Assembly (NCBI GenBank): GCA_015296085.1
Contig: DVDT01000104.1
Coordinates: forward strand, 62,001 to 126,000
Direction of reading: 5' to 3'
Length of the DNA stretch: 64,000 nt
From: Trichormus sp. M33_DOE_039
Lineage (GTDB): Bacteria; Cyanobacteriota; Cyanobacteriia; Cyanobacteriales; Nostocaceae
Shown here: piece after piece, positions 25,626 to 34,760 of the stretch
Layout of the letters: every line of letters begins with the position of its first letter
Numbering within the stretch: the stretch's first letter is position 1
Notes under the pieces: generated by a model
What the model saw: the letters and a program-made list of their open reading frames with translations, nothing else
Told to the model about the DNA's origin: nothing
Database searches by the model: none
Translations under genes and position numbers: made by a program

Positions 25626-28382
25626 ATGACTTTAACAAATTCTCGTAATAAAAATTCCAAAACCGGATTGAGTATGGCGGATGTTCTAACTTTGCCAACT
25701 CAACAACGTAAACTTGTACAGTGGATGCTAAAAAATAAACCTGATGGTGTAACTTTAGCGGAAGCTGCCTATTATCTGGATTTAAATCAGCAAGCCACTC
25801 TTAATCTATTAGATGAGTTGCTTGATCAGGATTTTTTACAAACTGTTCTCACGCCTGATGATAACCTGAAATACCGTGTATATCTTGCACCTAAACAGGG
25901 GATTCAACAGCAACAAATTCAGCAAAGTTTAGCACCCGGTAGTCCTTTAGCAATTATTTTCAATCCTTCCGGGGATTATGCTGTACAAGCAGGTTCTCAG
26001 TTTGAAATTAATATCACAGTTACTAATAAAGGTGCAGAAAGTGCATTAATTGATGTTTTTATTGATGATTTATCGCCGCAGTTAATTCAATGGTGTGATG
26101 CACCTCATCAAAGGTTAGCATTAAGTCCCAATTCGATGGGTGAAGTGCTATTTGAGTTTCATGTACCAGTGACAGCAATTCCTAGTATCTATAACTATGT
26201 GATAGTTGTAGATGCACCAATGCACTATCCAGAAGATACCCCCATTCGTCATACGGCGAAACTTCAGGTATTACCAGCGATTGAAACTGTTGTTAGAGTT
26301 AGTGACCCGACTTTTAATGTTATCCCTGCAAGTAGTTCGCGATCGCCTGCGCCAATTCCTCCTGGTGGGATGTTGCAACTTAGCATCAATGTCCACAACC
26401 GTTCTGATCGGGTAGATAGGTTTCGCCTCACTTGTTCCGACTGCCACGAAAGTTGGTACACTATTCGCTATCCTGAAGGTTTGGAAACGGCCGGATTAAT
26501 CATCCCCAATCTAGGTTTGAATCTCAACCCTGGAGAAACAGGACAAATCTTACTGCAATTTCACCCCTCATTAGGTACGACGGCTGGAGTTTACTATCCC
26601 ACTCTCCGGCTTTACTCTGCGAACAATCCCGATTTGGTATTGTTGGATGTGGTGTATTTGGAAATTCTACCTTCCTACTTGCTGAATGCAGAGTTATTGA
26701 CCGTGGTAGGTAGAGTACGCCGCAAAGCTGGAGTTTTTGAAATCAGATTAACCAACGCGGGTAACACCGTCCGAGAAGTTGTCTGTACACCAGTACCCGC
26801 AGATGAAGATCAGGTGTGTACCTACATTACAACTCCTCCCATAGTGCGGGTGTTACCAGGAGAAAAAGCCATTTCTCAAGTGACAATCACACCTGTAAAA
26901 TGGTGGTCGCGGCCGATATTTGGTGCAGGACGCTTACTTAACTTTCGTGTTGAATTAGAAGACCAACAGCACTTTCCCTTACCAAACGCTTCCCTTCCGG
27001 GGACAGTGATTTGGGAAACGCGTCCTTGGTGGCAATTTTTACTACTCATACTTACTGTGTTAGGAAGTATAGTAGCGATCGCATTTCTGCTATGGTGGCT
27101 CTTAAAACCCCCCGCACCTCCTAAAATTTCCCGCTTTCAGTCTGCTGATGCTTCCTATCAACAAGCTAACAACGCTGCAATTCGTTTGAATTGGCAAATT
27201 CGCCACCCCAAAACCCTGCAAACTTTAACTCTCACTGGAGTATTTGCAGATGGAACAGTAGCAGTACAACCAGTAGTTTATAACTTCGATGGTCAACTAC
27301 CAGAAGAACTCAAGCCATTTTGCCAATTACAAACTACATTAACTTGCGCCAACATCCCCACCGATGCCAGAAAACCAGGGGATTATATTTTTGAACTGCA
27401 AGCATTTAGCAGCAAAAATCCTGAAGAAGCAGCAGATGTAATTAAAACTAATACTATCAAAATTATTCCCATTCCCCCAGCCAAAATTCTGGAGTTTGCA
27501 GCCGTAAAACCTATTTATCAAGAAGTACCAATTAATATCAAAAGCGGTAATAAAATTAGCTCAGATACGATTCGTTTAAATTGGAAAATTAGCGATTTAG
27601 ATAAAATTGGCAAACTACAAATAATTGGGCGATCGCCTGAAGGTGTAGTGAATAGTGAACCACAAATTTATCAATTCAATCAAGACAACCAAGGCGAAAT
27701 TCCCCAAGATTTACAACCATTTTGTAAAAATGAACAAAATCAATTAACTTGTCGGAGTGTTCCCGCTAAGAATCGCACCATAGGAGACTACATTTTTGAA
27801 CTACAAGTATTTGCCAAAACTGACACTGATAAACCAAGCATATTACAAAAAACAGATGTAACTAAAGTTCAACCCCTACCCAGTCAAATTGTAGAATTCA
27901 AAATTAATGGTAGTGAACCTCTACCAAAATATCAAATTCTCATTGACCCTAAAAACCAATCCAAGCCAGCTATTAACCTATCTTGGAAAGTAGAAGGTAG
28001 CAGCGCAATGAAAGTAGAATTGCTACCCGCGCCAGGTAACATTGTCCGTAGTGGGACAATATTTTACCCCGTAAATAGTCAACCCAGTAGCGAAACAATT
28101 ACCCTCCAAGCTACCAGTCCCACAGGTGAAAAAATTAGTCGTTCAGTCACCATAGAAACCTTTTCTCTACCCTCACCAATACCAAATCCCAACCAACTCC
28201 CACAACTCCCAACCACAGAACTTACACCCCCTGTTATTCCCCCAACACCCACCGCACAGACTCCATCAGCCACACCTACTCCAGGTTCGACATCACCAAC
28301 ACCCACACCCCTACCCACGTCACCCACTCCTTCCCAACCAGGGAAACTCTCACCCTTAGAACTTCCCCCAGGATTTGATTAA
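25626..28382 (+). CDS. large membrane protein: winged-helix-like N-terminus, Ig-like domains, helix, repeat region
   Basis: 918 residues. N-terminal 16-85 resembles a winged helix (LPTQQRKLVQWMLKNKPDGV ... LLDELLDQDFLQTVL). Then come two or three Ig-like domains (SPLAIIFNPSGDYAVQAGSQ; GGMLQLSINVHNRSDRVDRF; GVFEIRLTNAGNTVREVVCT), a membrane helix at about 469-492 (FLLLILTVLGSIVAIAFLLW), and beyond it three related beta-domains each opening with an SADASYQ- or KISSDTIRLNWKI-like strand. The last 65 residues are Pro/Thr/Ser-rich. It shares design with the preceding WD40 membrane protein, so both may anchor the injection system to a membrane, as known for the thylakoid-anchored system of Anabaena. 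Function otherwise unknown. Confidence 0.7.
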   Translation: MTLTNSRNKNSKTGLSMADVLTLPTQQRKLVQWMLKNKPDGVTLAEAAYYLDLNQQATLNLLDELLDQDFLQTVLTPDDNLKYRVYLAPKQGIQQQQIQQSLAPGSPLAIIFNPSGDYAVQAGSQFEINITVTNKGAESALIDVFIDDLSPQLIQWCDAPHQRLALSPNSMGEVLFEFHVPVTAIPSIYNYVIVVDAPMHYPEDTPIRHTAKLQVLPAIETVVRVSDPTFNVIPASSSRSPAPIPPGGMLQLSINVHNRSDRVDRFRLTCSDCHESWYTIRYPEGLETAGLIIPNLGLNLNPGETGQILLQFHPSLGTTAGVYYPTLRLYSANNPDLVLLDVVYLEILPSYLLNAELLTVVGRVRRKAGVFEIRLTNAGNTVREVVCTPVPADEDQVCTYITTPPIVRVLPGEKAISQVTITPVKWWSRPIFGAGRLLNFRVELEDQQHFPLPNASLPGTVIWETRPWWQFLLLILTVLGSIVAIAFLLWWLLKPPAPPKISRFQSADASYQQANNAAIRLNWQIRHPKTLQTLTLTGVFADGTVAVQPVVYNFDGQLPEELKPFCQLQTTLTCANIPTDARKPGDYIFELQAFSSKNPEEAADVIKTNTIKIIPIPPAKILEFAAVKPIYQEVPINIKSGNKISSDTIRLNWKISDLDKIGKLQIIGRSPEGVVNSEPQIYQFNQDNQGEIPQDLQPFCKNEQNQLTCRSVPAKNRTIGDYIFELQVFAKTDTDKPSILQKTDVTKVQPLPSQIVEFKINGSEPLPKYQILIDPKNQSKPAINLSWKVEGSSAMKVELLPAPGNIVRSGTIFYPVNSQPSSETITLQATSPTGEKISRSVTIETFSLPSPIPNPNQLPQLPTTELTPPVIPPTPTAQTPSATPTPGSTSPTPTPLPTSPTPSQPGKLSPLELPPGFD

Positions 28383-28403
28383 AAGGCAAAAGTCAAAAGG
28401 TGA

Positions 28404-28506
28404 GCCATTGCAGCGGACGGGTTTCCCGGTATAAAGCACATGGCGAACCAAAGGGTAAAAGGTGAGCCATTGCAGTGGATGGGTTTCCCGGCATAAAGCA
28501 CATGGC
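28404..28506. repeat. two tandem copies of the CGGGTTTCCCG palindrome
   Basis: Units 28404-28444 and 28466-28506, each GCCATTGCAG...GACGGGTTTCCCGG...CATGGC-like with complementary ends, plus flanking GGTGA and AAAGGG. The clearest pair of this family in the window; minus-strand frames of 83-113 codons here are repeat artefacts. Confidence 0.8.
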
Positions 28507-28569
28507 AAACCCACAGGGTAAAAAGTGAGCCGGTATGGGTGAGACAAAAAATTCTCACCACCTCGCAAT

Positions 28570-30903
28570 ATGCTGAAAAACATCCCCAAAATCTTCCTTG
28601 CAATTCTCCTAACCGCCACCCCACCTGCACTAGCTATCCCAGCCAGCCAATACCGCGCTGACTTACTACTCAGATTAGGAAATAGACAAATCAACAACGG
28701 TCAACTAACCGCAGCATTAATATCATTAAAAGAATCGCTAAAAATATATCAAGAACTAGGCGATCGCACAGGTCAAGCCCATACACTGTTAAGCTTAGGA
28801 GAAATTCATTTCACCCTTGGTAAATATCAAACAGCGATTAGTTTATATCAACAAAGTTTAAACTTAATGCAGGACGTAGGGAATCAACCCGGTACTGCAC
28901 AAGTTTTAGAACATCTCAGCAATGCTTACATTCATACTGGCGATGAAAAACTAGCGCAAGAATTCCGAGAAAAAGCGGCCGCTTTAAGGAAAGAAATCGG
29001 TAATCCTCCCAGAGAAGCTGCATTTTTAGGTAACGTTGGTGTCGAACATGAAAAGCTAGGTGAATATCAGCAAGCAATTGCTTTTCATACCCAACAATTG
29101 ACAATTGCACAAGCCACTAAAAATCGCAATTTACAAATCTATTCTCTGCAAAACTTAGCATCTGTACATCGGGAGTTAAAACAATATCCGCAAGCGGTCA
29201 GTTTTTATCAACAAGTATTAGGTATAGCTACTCAATCCAGTGATACAGTCTTAACCAATCTTACCTTAAAAGAAATTGCCCAAACCTATGAAAATCAAGG
29301 TAATTTTGAGCAGGCGATCGCTCTATATCAGCAACAACTAGAAACCTCGACAAATCCCACTCAACAGGATCAGTTAATTAAACAGTTAGGACGTGTTTAT
29401 ACATCTGCCAAACAATATGAACAAGCCTTGGCGTTGTATCAAAAACAATTAGACAATGCTCAGGCTAATAAAGATATTTATACTCAAGGTGTAGCATTAA
29501 ATAATCTAGCGTTTGTTTTACTGAAATCAGGTAAAACTAATGATGCCCAAACTACCTTACAAGCCAGTATTAAAACCTGGGAATCTTTACGCTCTAACTT
29601 AGGCAATACTATTGATTACTCTCAAGAACAAACGAATACATATAGTTTATTACAACAAGTTTTAGTTAGTCAAAATCAGCCAGAAACAGCTTTAGAAATA
29701 GCTGAACAAAGCAGCGTGATGGGGATTTTAAATTTACTGGGAATGCGCCTATCCACAGAATCAGCAGGTAGTGGTTTAAAGGCTGCACCCAAAGAAATTA
29801 CTCTCCCAACGATGACGCAAATTCAAGCGATCGCTAAACAACAACAAGCTACTATTGTCAGATATTCCCTAATTGCTGATGATGAGATTTATGTTTGGGT
29901 GATCCAGCCAAGTGGCAAAGTCATATTTCGCAAAATAGATTTACAATTGCAGAAAAAGATTATTCCCTTTAATTCTATTACAGAACTGGTTCATCAAACT
30001 CCTATAGCTTTGGGAGTGAAAAATATTAAAACTCCTACGGCTAGTTATCAAAATATATTATTACAACTAAATCAAATCCTCATTAAACCCATTGCTGATT
30101 TATTACCAGAAAATCCAACAGAACAGGTAATTTTTATCCCCCATAATGAATTAATATTTGTGCCTTTTCCAGCTTTAGTTGATATTTATGGTAAATATTT
30201 AATTGAAAAACATACCATTACCACTATCCCAGCTATTCAATTACTCAAATTAACCAGGGAAAAACGCAATAATACAGGAGGTAGTCAAGTTGTGGTTGTG
30301 GGTAATCCCACTATGCCCAAAATAGAGCAAAAGTCTTTACCACAATTAGTAAATGCGGAACAAGAAGCTTTAGAAATAGCAGACTTTTTTAAAACCAATG
30401 CTTTAGTTGGTAACAAAGCCACTAAAGCAGATATTTTACCTTTATTACCCAAAGCCAAGACAATTCATTTGGCAACGTATGCTGTTGTAGATGATACCAA
30501 ACGACAAGGCATCCCAGGCGCGATCGCTCTAGCTAGTGTCGGCGACAATAACGGACTTTTCACAGCTAGCGAAATCCTCAATTTGTACACCCAACCGAAA
30601 GGCCAGCGTTTAAGAGCTAGGTTAGTTTTTTTGAGTGCTGGAGAAACAGGTAGTAGTAGCATTGGTAACGGTATGTTAGGTTTATCCTTAGCATTAATTA
30701 ATGCTGGTGTTCCCAGTGTAATTATTTCTCAGTGGGCAGCAGCCGATACACCCACAAATGTTTTTACTACGGAGTTTTATCGGCAATTAAAACAAAATCC
30801 TCATAAAGCCTACGCTTTACGCAACGCGATGTTAACCACAATGAAACAGCACCCTAATCCTAAAGATTGGGCAGCATTTACATTCATAGGGGAAGCACGT
30901 TAA
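28570..30903 (+). CDS. TPR-CHAT protein, exported, catalytic dyad replaced
   Basis: 777 residues. Signal peptide (FLAILLTATPPALA), then six or more TPR repeats (LLRLGNRQINNGQLTAALIS; LLSLGEIHFTLGKYQTAISL and so on, about 30-300), then a C-terminal CHAT domain (about 420-777) with LPENPTEQVIFIPHNELIFV and LGLSLALINAGVPSVIISQW. In active CHAT proteases the dyad is in LATHG and SACETG. Here the sequences are LATYA (Tyr637 for His) and SAGETG (Gly691 for Cys), so peptidase activity is not expected. It precedes a TpsB-type transporter by 66 bases, a frequent pairing in cyanobacteria. A scaffold or pseudo-protease role is inferred. Confidence 0.85.
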   Translation: MLKNIPKIFLAILLTATPPALAIPASQYRADLLLRLGNRQINNGQLTAALISLKESLKIYQELGDRTGQAHTLLSLGEIHFTLGKYQTAISLYQQSLNLMQDVGNQPGTAQVLEHLSNAYIHTGDEKLAQEFREKAAALRKEIGNPPREAAFLGNVGVEHEKLGEYQQAIAFHTQQLTIAQATKNRNLQIYSLQNLASVHRELKQYPQAVSFYQQVLGIATQSSDTVLTNLTLKEIAQTYENQGNFEQAIALYQQQLETSTNPTQQDQLIKQLGRVYTSAKQYEQALALYQKQLDNAQANKDIYTQGVALNNLAFVLLKSGKTNDAQTTLQASIKTWESLRSNLGNTIDYSQEQTNTYSLLQQVLVSQNQPETALEIAEQSSVMGILNLLGMRLSTESAGSGLKAAPKEITLPTMTQIQAIAKQQQATIVRYSLIADDEIYVWVIQPSGKVIFRKIDLQLQKKIIPFNSITELVHQTPIALGVKNIKTPTASYQNILLQLNQILIKPIADLLPENPTEQVIFIPHNELIFVPFPALVDIYGKYLIEKHTITTIPAIQLLKLTREKRNNTGGSQVVVVGNPTMPKIEQKSLPQLVNAEQEALEIADFFKTNALVGNKATKADILPLLPKAKTIHLATYAVVDDTKRQGIPGAIALASVGDNNGLFTASEILNLYTQPKGQRLRARLVFLSAGETGSSSIGNGMLGLSLALINAGVPSVIISQWAAADTPTNVFTTEFYRQLKQNPHKAYALRNAMLTTMKQHPNPKDWAAFTFIGEAR

Positions 30904-30969
30904 AAAAATTACAAAGGCAAGAGGAGGAAATAATAGCCTTACAAATTATTTTATAAATCAGTATTGCAA

Positions 30970-32682
30970 ATGCCACAAATAAAAAAACATATTTATTCAG
31001 AAACTTTGCTGTTAACTTTGGCTTTTTTACTTTTAAATTATCCCACTTTAGCGCAAGCTCCCAACCCAGAAGGCAGTAGCAATCAAGAACGTTTTCCCCA
31101 ACCTTCATTAACACCAACACCTTTATCTCCAGCATCGCCGCCATTACAAACAACCCCTACACCAGAAACCTCATCTCCACCTGCCTCTGGCAGTATTCAA
31201 GTAGAGAAAATCCAAATTACAGGTAGCAGTATTTTTGAGGCGGAAACCTTCAATTCTATTACCAAACCAATAGAAGGACGTACCGTTACTGTAGAGGACT
31301 TAACTAAAGTTGCAGATAGCATTACACAACTTTATTTAAATCGGGGATATATTACATCAAGAGCCATTTTAGTAGACCAAAAAATTACTAATGGTGTCGT
31401 GGAAATTCGAGTTATTGAAGGTAGCTTAGAAAAAATTATTATCGAAGGCACAAAACGTTTAAATCCTAATTATGTGCGATCGCGCATTAACTTAGGTGCT
31501 AGTAAACCGCTATCTTCAGCTAGTTTAGAAGACCAGTTAAGATTACTCAGAAATGATCCTTTATTCACCAACGTTGAAGCTAGTTTACGTCCGGGGAGTG
31601 GTCTCGGTCAAAGTATTTTAGTGGTGCGTGTGATAGAGGCGAACCCCTTCGAGGCGACATTTAGCATTGATAATTATTCTCCTCCTAGCATTGGTTCGGA
31701 ACGGTTGGGTGTGAGTGCTACTTATCGTAACCTCACAGGTATTGGTGATGAACTTGCAGCCGCTTACTATCGCACAACTCAGGGAGGCGCAAATGTTTAT
31801 GATTTCAGTTATCAAGTGCCGTTGAATGCGATGAATGGCACACTACAACTGCGGACTTCCCTAAATAACAATGAAGTCATTCAACAACCCTTCAAACGCT
31901 TCGAGATTAGTGGAGAGTCGCAACTATACGAAATTAGTTACAGACAACCATTAGTGCGATCGCCCCGTGAGGAATTTGCTTTATCGTTAGGTTTTACCGT
32001 TCAAGATGGGCAAACTTTCACTTTTGCAGGGCCAACACCCTTCGGACTCGGCCCTGATGATGAAGGTAACAGCCGCACCCGTGTGATTAAATTTGGGCAG
32101 GATTATGTTAGCAGAGATGTGGGTGGGGCTTGGGCATTGCGATCGCTATTTAGTTTTGGTATTGGTGCATTTGATGCCACTATCAACTCAGACCCCGTTC
32201 CCGACGGACAATTTTTTAGTTGGTTGGCACAATTCCAGCGCGTCCAACGCTTGAATCAAGATAACTTATTAATTGCCCAAGCAGAGATACAACTTACACC
32301 CAACGCTTTGTTACCTTCCCAGCAATTCGTTGTTGGTGGTGGTCAATCAGTACGTGGCTATCGACAAAACGTCCGTGCTGCTGATAATGGTGTGAGATTT
32401 ACCCTAGAAGACCGCATCACTACACTACGTGATGCAGCTGGTAATTCCACTCTGCAATTTGCCCCATTTTTTGACTTAGCCTACATCTGGAACGTTGACA
32501 CTAACCCCAATACCTTACAGCGACAAAAGTTTTTAGCTGGTTTGGGTTTGGGTGTTTTATATCAACCAACAGCAAATTTGAATATTAGGCTAGATTACGC
32601 GCTTCCCTTAGTTGATTTAGATGACCGGGGAACAAACGCCCAAGATGATGGCTTTTACTTTAGTGTCGGCTATCGCCTGTAA
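30970..32682 (+). CDS. ShlB/FhaC-type two-partner secretion outer-membrane transporter (TpsB)
   Basis: 570 residues from ATG 30970; a TTG two codons earlier is also in frame. Signal peptide ending near LNYPTLAQA, Pro/Thr-rich linker (about 32-70), POTRA-type domain (SIQVEKIQITGSSIFEAETF ... VVEIRVIEGSLEKIIIEG), second POTRA segment with LLRNDPLFTNVEASLRPG, and a beta-barrel ending in Y-R-L. The barrel shows VGGGQSVRGYRQN, the conserved VRGY motif of loop L6 in the Omp85/TpsB superfamily. It would export a large adhesin or haemagglutinin-like TpsA protein across the outer membrane, but no TpsA gene is in the window. Confidence 0.9.
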   Translation: MPQIKKHIYSETLLLTLAFLLLNYPTLAQAPNPEGSSNQERFPQPSLTPTPLSPASPPLQTTPTPETSSPPASGSIQVEKIQITGSSIFEAETFNSITKPIEGRTVTVEDLTKVADSITQLYLNRGYITSRAILVDQKITNGVVEIRVIEGSLEKIIIEGTKRLNPNYVRSRINLGASKPLSSASLEDQLRLLRNDPLFTNVEASLRPGSGLGQSILVVRVIEANPFEATFSIDNYSPPSIGSERLGVSATYRNLTGIGDELAAAYYRTTQGGANVYDFSYQVPLNAMNGTLQLRTSLNNNEVIQQPFKRFEISGESQLYEISYRQPLVRSPREEFALSLGFTVQDGQTFTFAGPTPFGLGPDDEGNSRTRVIKFGQDYVSRDVGGAWALRSLFSFGIGAFDATINSDPVPDGQFFSWLAQFQRVQRLNQDNLLIAQAEIQLTPNALLPSQQFVVGGGQSVRGYRQNVRAADNGVRFTLEDRITTLRDAAGNSTLQFAPFFDLAYIWNVDTNPNTLQRQKFLAGLGLGVLYQPTANLNIRLDYALPLVDLDDRGTNAQDDGFYFSVGYRL

Positions 32683-32875
32683 AGGTAACAGGTGACAGTA
32701 GAAAATCATAGTGGACGAACACAAGCTCATTCGGTGTATGAGGAAACTCCTGTGAAATGGTCATCCTGACTGTCTCGTGTGGGTAAAAAGTCTCTAAATT
32801 CTGACGTAGGCAAGATGTTAACCTTCGATATCTCAATTAACTTAGAGTGCATCCCCAAAGGTGTGAATACAAAGC

Positions 32876-33625
32876 ATGATTGAACAGCCGCCCCATCTAG
32901 ATAGTATCGATGTATTTAATAACTTATGGTCTTTGACCACCGAAATTTATCAAAAACTGGAAACTCGCTTTCAGTTACATCCAGACCCCATCACCGAAGA
33001 TTTACAAGCATATAGCAGTCCAGATGGGAATATTACTGGTTCACTCAAGGCTTATGCTGGTAACGAAATTGATTGGCTAACTCATTCTTGGTTAGGGAAT
33101 ACACAAAAATCATTTAGCACCATGCGTTTAACTGTGTGGTTGAGTTCCCATATCCAAGTTCCTCATTTAACTTTTGAGTTTGGTTTAGTTCCCCAAATTT
33201 TCTTTTATATAGATTACATCCCCCGTACTGAACTATTAACAAATCTAGAATATTTGCAACGCTATTATCAGCCTGTCAACGAAACATTTTTACAATTACA
33301 AACTGATCCTCGGCTGACTCGATTTATGAGTAAAAGTGTTTATATACGGTTATTTCAATCGCCTGCTAGTTTATGTTACACCGGCACATCGACGGAGGTT
33401 GTAGAACTAATTCGGACAATTGCCCATGACACCTTAAACCGTTGGTTAACTTGGGTAGATGCAGCAGAAGCAACACCAGAAAATGCCAAATTAGCCTTAG
33501 CCGAACGAGATTTATTTGTGCGTCGTACCTGTATCGAAAATGATCCCGATAACCAAATGGCAGCGAAGATGTTAGGTAAAGAATTAACAGATAAACTGGT
33601 GCGATCGCTTTGGGGTGACAAATAA
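32876..33625 (+). CDS. red-chlorophyll-catabolite-reductase-like / bilin-reductase-family protein
   Basis: 249 residues, soluble. Segments LTFEFGLVPQIFFYIDYIPR, LYLQR-like LEYLQRYYQPVNETFLQLQ, KSVYIRLFQSPASLCYTG and the C-terminal RDLFVRRTCIENDPDNQMAA ... LTDKLVRSLWG match my memory of RCCR-like proteins, related to ferredoxin-dependent bilin reductases such as PcyA. Those reduce linear tetrapyrroles with ferredoxin electrons. The cyanobacterial members have no well-defined role. A close 29-base gap to the nitrilase-like gene suggests co-transcription. Confidence in the family is moderate, in the substrate low. Confidence 0.6.
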   Translation: MIEQPPHLDSIDVFNNLWSLTTEIYQKLETRFQLHPDPITEDLQAYSSPDGNITGSLKAYAGNEIDWLTHSWLGNTQKSFSTMRLTVWLSSHIQVPHLTFEFGLVPQIFFYIDYIPRTELLTNLEYLQRYYQPVNETFLQLQTDPRLTRFMSKSVYIRLFQSPASLCYTGTSTEVVELIRTIAHDTLNRWLTWVDAAEATPENAKLALAERDLFVRRTCIENDPDNQMAAKMLGKELTDKLVRSLWGDK

Positions 33626-33654
33626 TAAATTCAAACTCAGCACTCACAAACAGC

Positions 33655-34698
33655 ATGACAGATTATACTCAAACCCTAGACTCATTCCGGGCTTTAGCAC
33701 TGCAAGTTACCTGTCACGCAGTCAACCAGGCACGCGATCGCCAAGAAGTCAAATTAATGATGGAAAAGGTGATTACCCGGTTGGCGCAGCAAATAGCGGC
33801 TAGTATTGCCTTTATTGGTTCTGATTGTCGGTTAATCGTCCTACCAGAATACTTTCTGACAGGTTTCCCAATGGGGGAATCAGTGGAAACATGGGCGAAC
33901 AAAGCCTGTTTAGAAATTAATGGTGCTGAGTATGAAGCACTCGGCAAGATTGCTCAGAAATACAATATATTTTTAGCTGGCAACGCCTACGAACTAGACC
34001 CCAATTTTCCCGCGTTGTACTTTCAAACCTGTTTTGTGATTGATCCAGTTGGTACGGTTGTGTTGCGTTATCGGCGGTTAAACTCTATGTTTGCCCCTAC
34101 ACCCCATGATGTGTGGGATAAATACTTGGATTGCTATGGCTTAGAGGGAGTTTTTCCCATAGCGAAAACGGCGATCGGCAATTTAGCAGCTTTAGCATCA
34201 GAGGAAATTTTATACCCAGAAGTAGCGCGGTGTTTAGCCATGCGAGGAGCAGAAATTTTCCTGCATTCCACCTCGGAAATTTATAGTAAAAACCTGACTC
34301 CCAAAGACGCAGCCAAAATCACCCGCGCCGTTGAGAATATGGCTTATGTAGTCTCAGCCAATACTGCTGGACTAGCGAATAGTCCCATTCCTATCGGTTC
34401 AGTAGACGGCGGCTCAAAAATCATCGATTATCGCGGTTTAGTTTTAGCCGAGACAGGCCCAGGGGAAAGTATGGCAGCCTTTGCAGAGATAGATTTAGCC
34501 GCTTTAAGACGCGATCGCCACCGCCCAGGGTTAAATAATTTACTGGCGCGTCAGCGATTTGAACTATACGCCCAAAGTTACAGCCAGTCAAACTTTTACC
34601 CAGCGAATACGATGCTCAATCAACCAGTAGACCGTAAGCACTTTATCCACACTCAAGCACAAACGATTGAACGCCTCAGTGAGTTGGGGATAATTTGA
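33655..34698 (+). CDS. nitrilase-superfamily protein with altered catalytic triad
   Basis: 347 residues of the carbon-nitrogen hydrolase fold. The usual triad is Glu-Lys-Cys. Glu65 is in place (VLPEYFLTGFP). The Lys of YRK is Arg141 (RYRRLNSMFAP), and the Cys before the E/D-x-x-F/Y-PE turn is Ser182 (AALASEEILYPEVARCLAMR). The framework (MRGAEIFLHSTSEI; ENMAYVVSANTAGLANSPIP; IDYRGLVLAETGPGES) is intact, so the gene is under selection, but ordinary thiol catalysis seems lost. It may be a structural or binding paralogue, or use another chemistry. Same strand as the RCCR-like and aldehyde dehydrogenase genes. Confidence 0.82.
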   Translation: MTDYTQTLDSFRALALQVTCHAVNQARDRQEVKLMMEKVITRLAQQIAASIAFIGSDCRLIVLPEYFLTGFPMGESVETWANKACLEINGAEYEALGKIAQKYNIFLAGNAYELDPNFPALYFQTCFVIDPVGTVVLRYRRLNSMFAPTPHDVWDKYLDCYGLEGVFPIAKTAIGNLAALASEEILYPEVARCLAMRGAEIFLHSTSEIYSKNLTPKDAAKITRAVENMAYVVSANTAGLANSPIPIGSVDGGSKIIDYRGLVLAETGPGESMAAFAEIDLAALRRDRHRPGLNNLLARQRFELYAQSYSQSNFYPANTMLNQPVDRKHFIHTQAQTIERLSELGII

Positions 34699-34760
34699 TC
34701 AAAGGGTGTAGGGGTGTAGGGGAGAAAAATTAAAGACTAAAGACTAATAACTCATGAATA

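Noticed and set aside
28356-28697. Minus-strand ORFs of 83-113 codons
   Set aside because: Translations of the tandem CGGGTTTCCCG palindromes.
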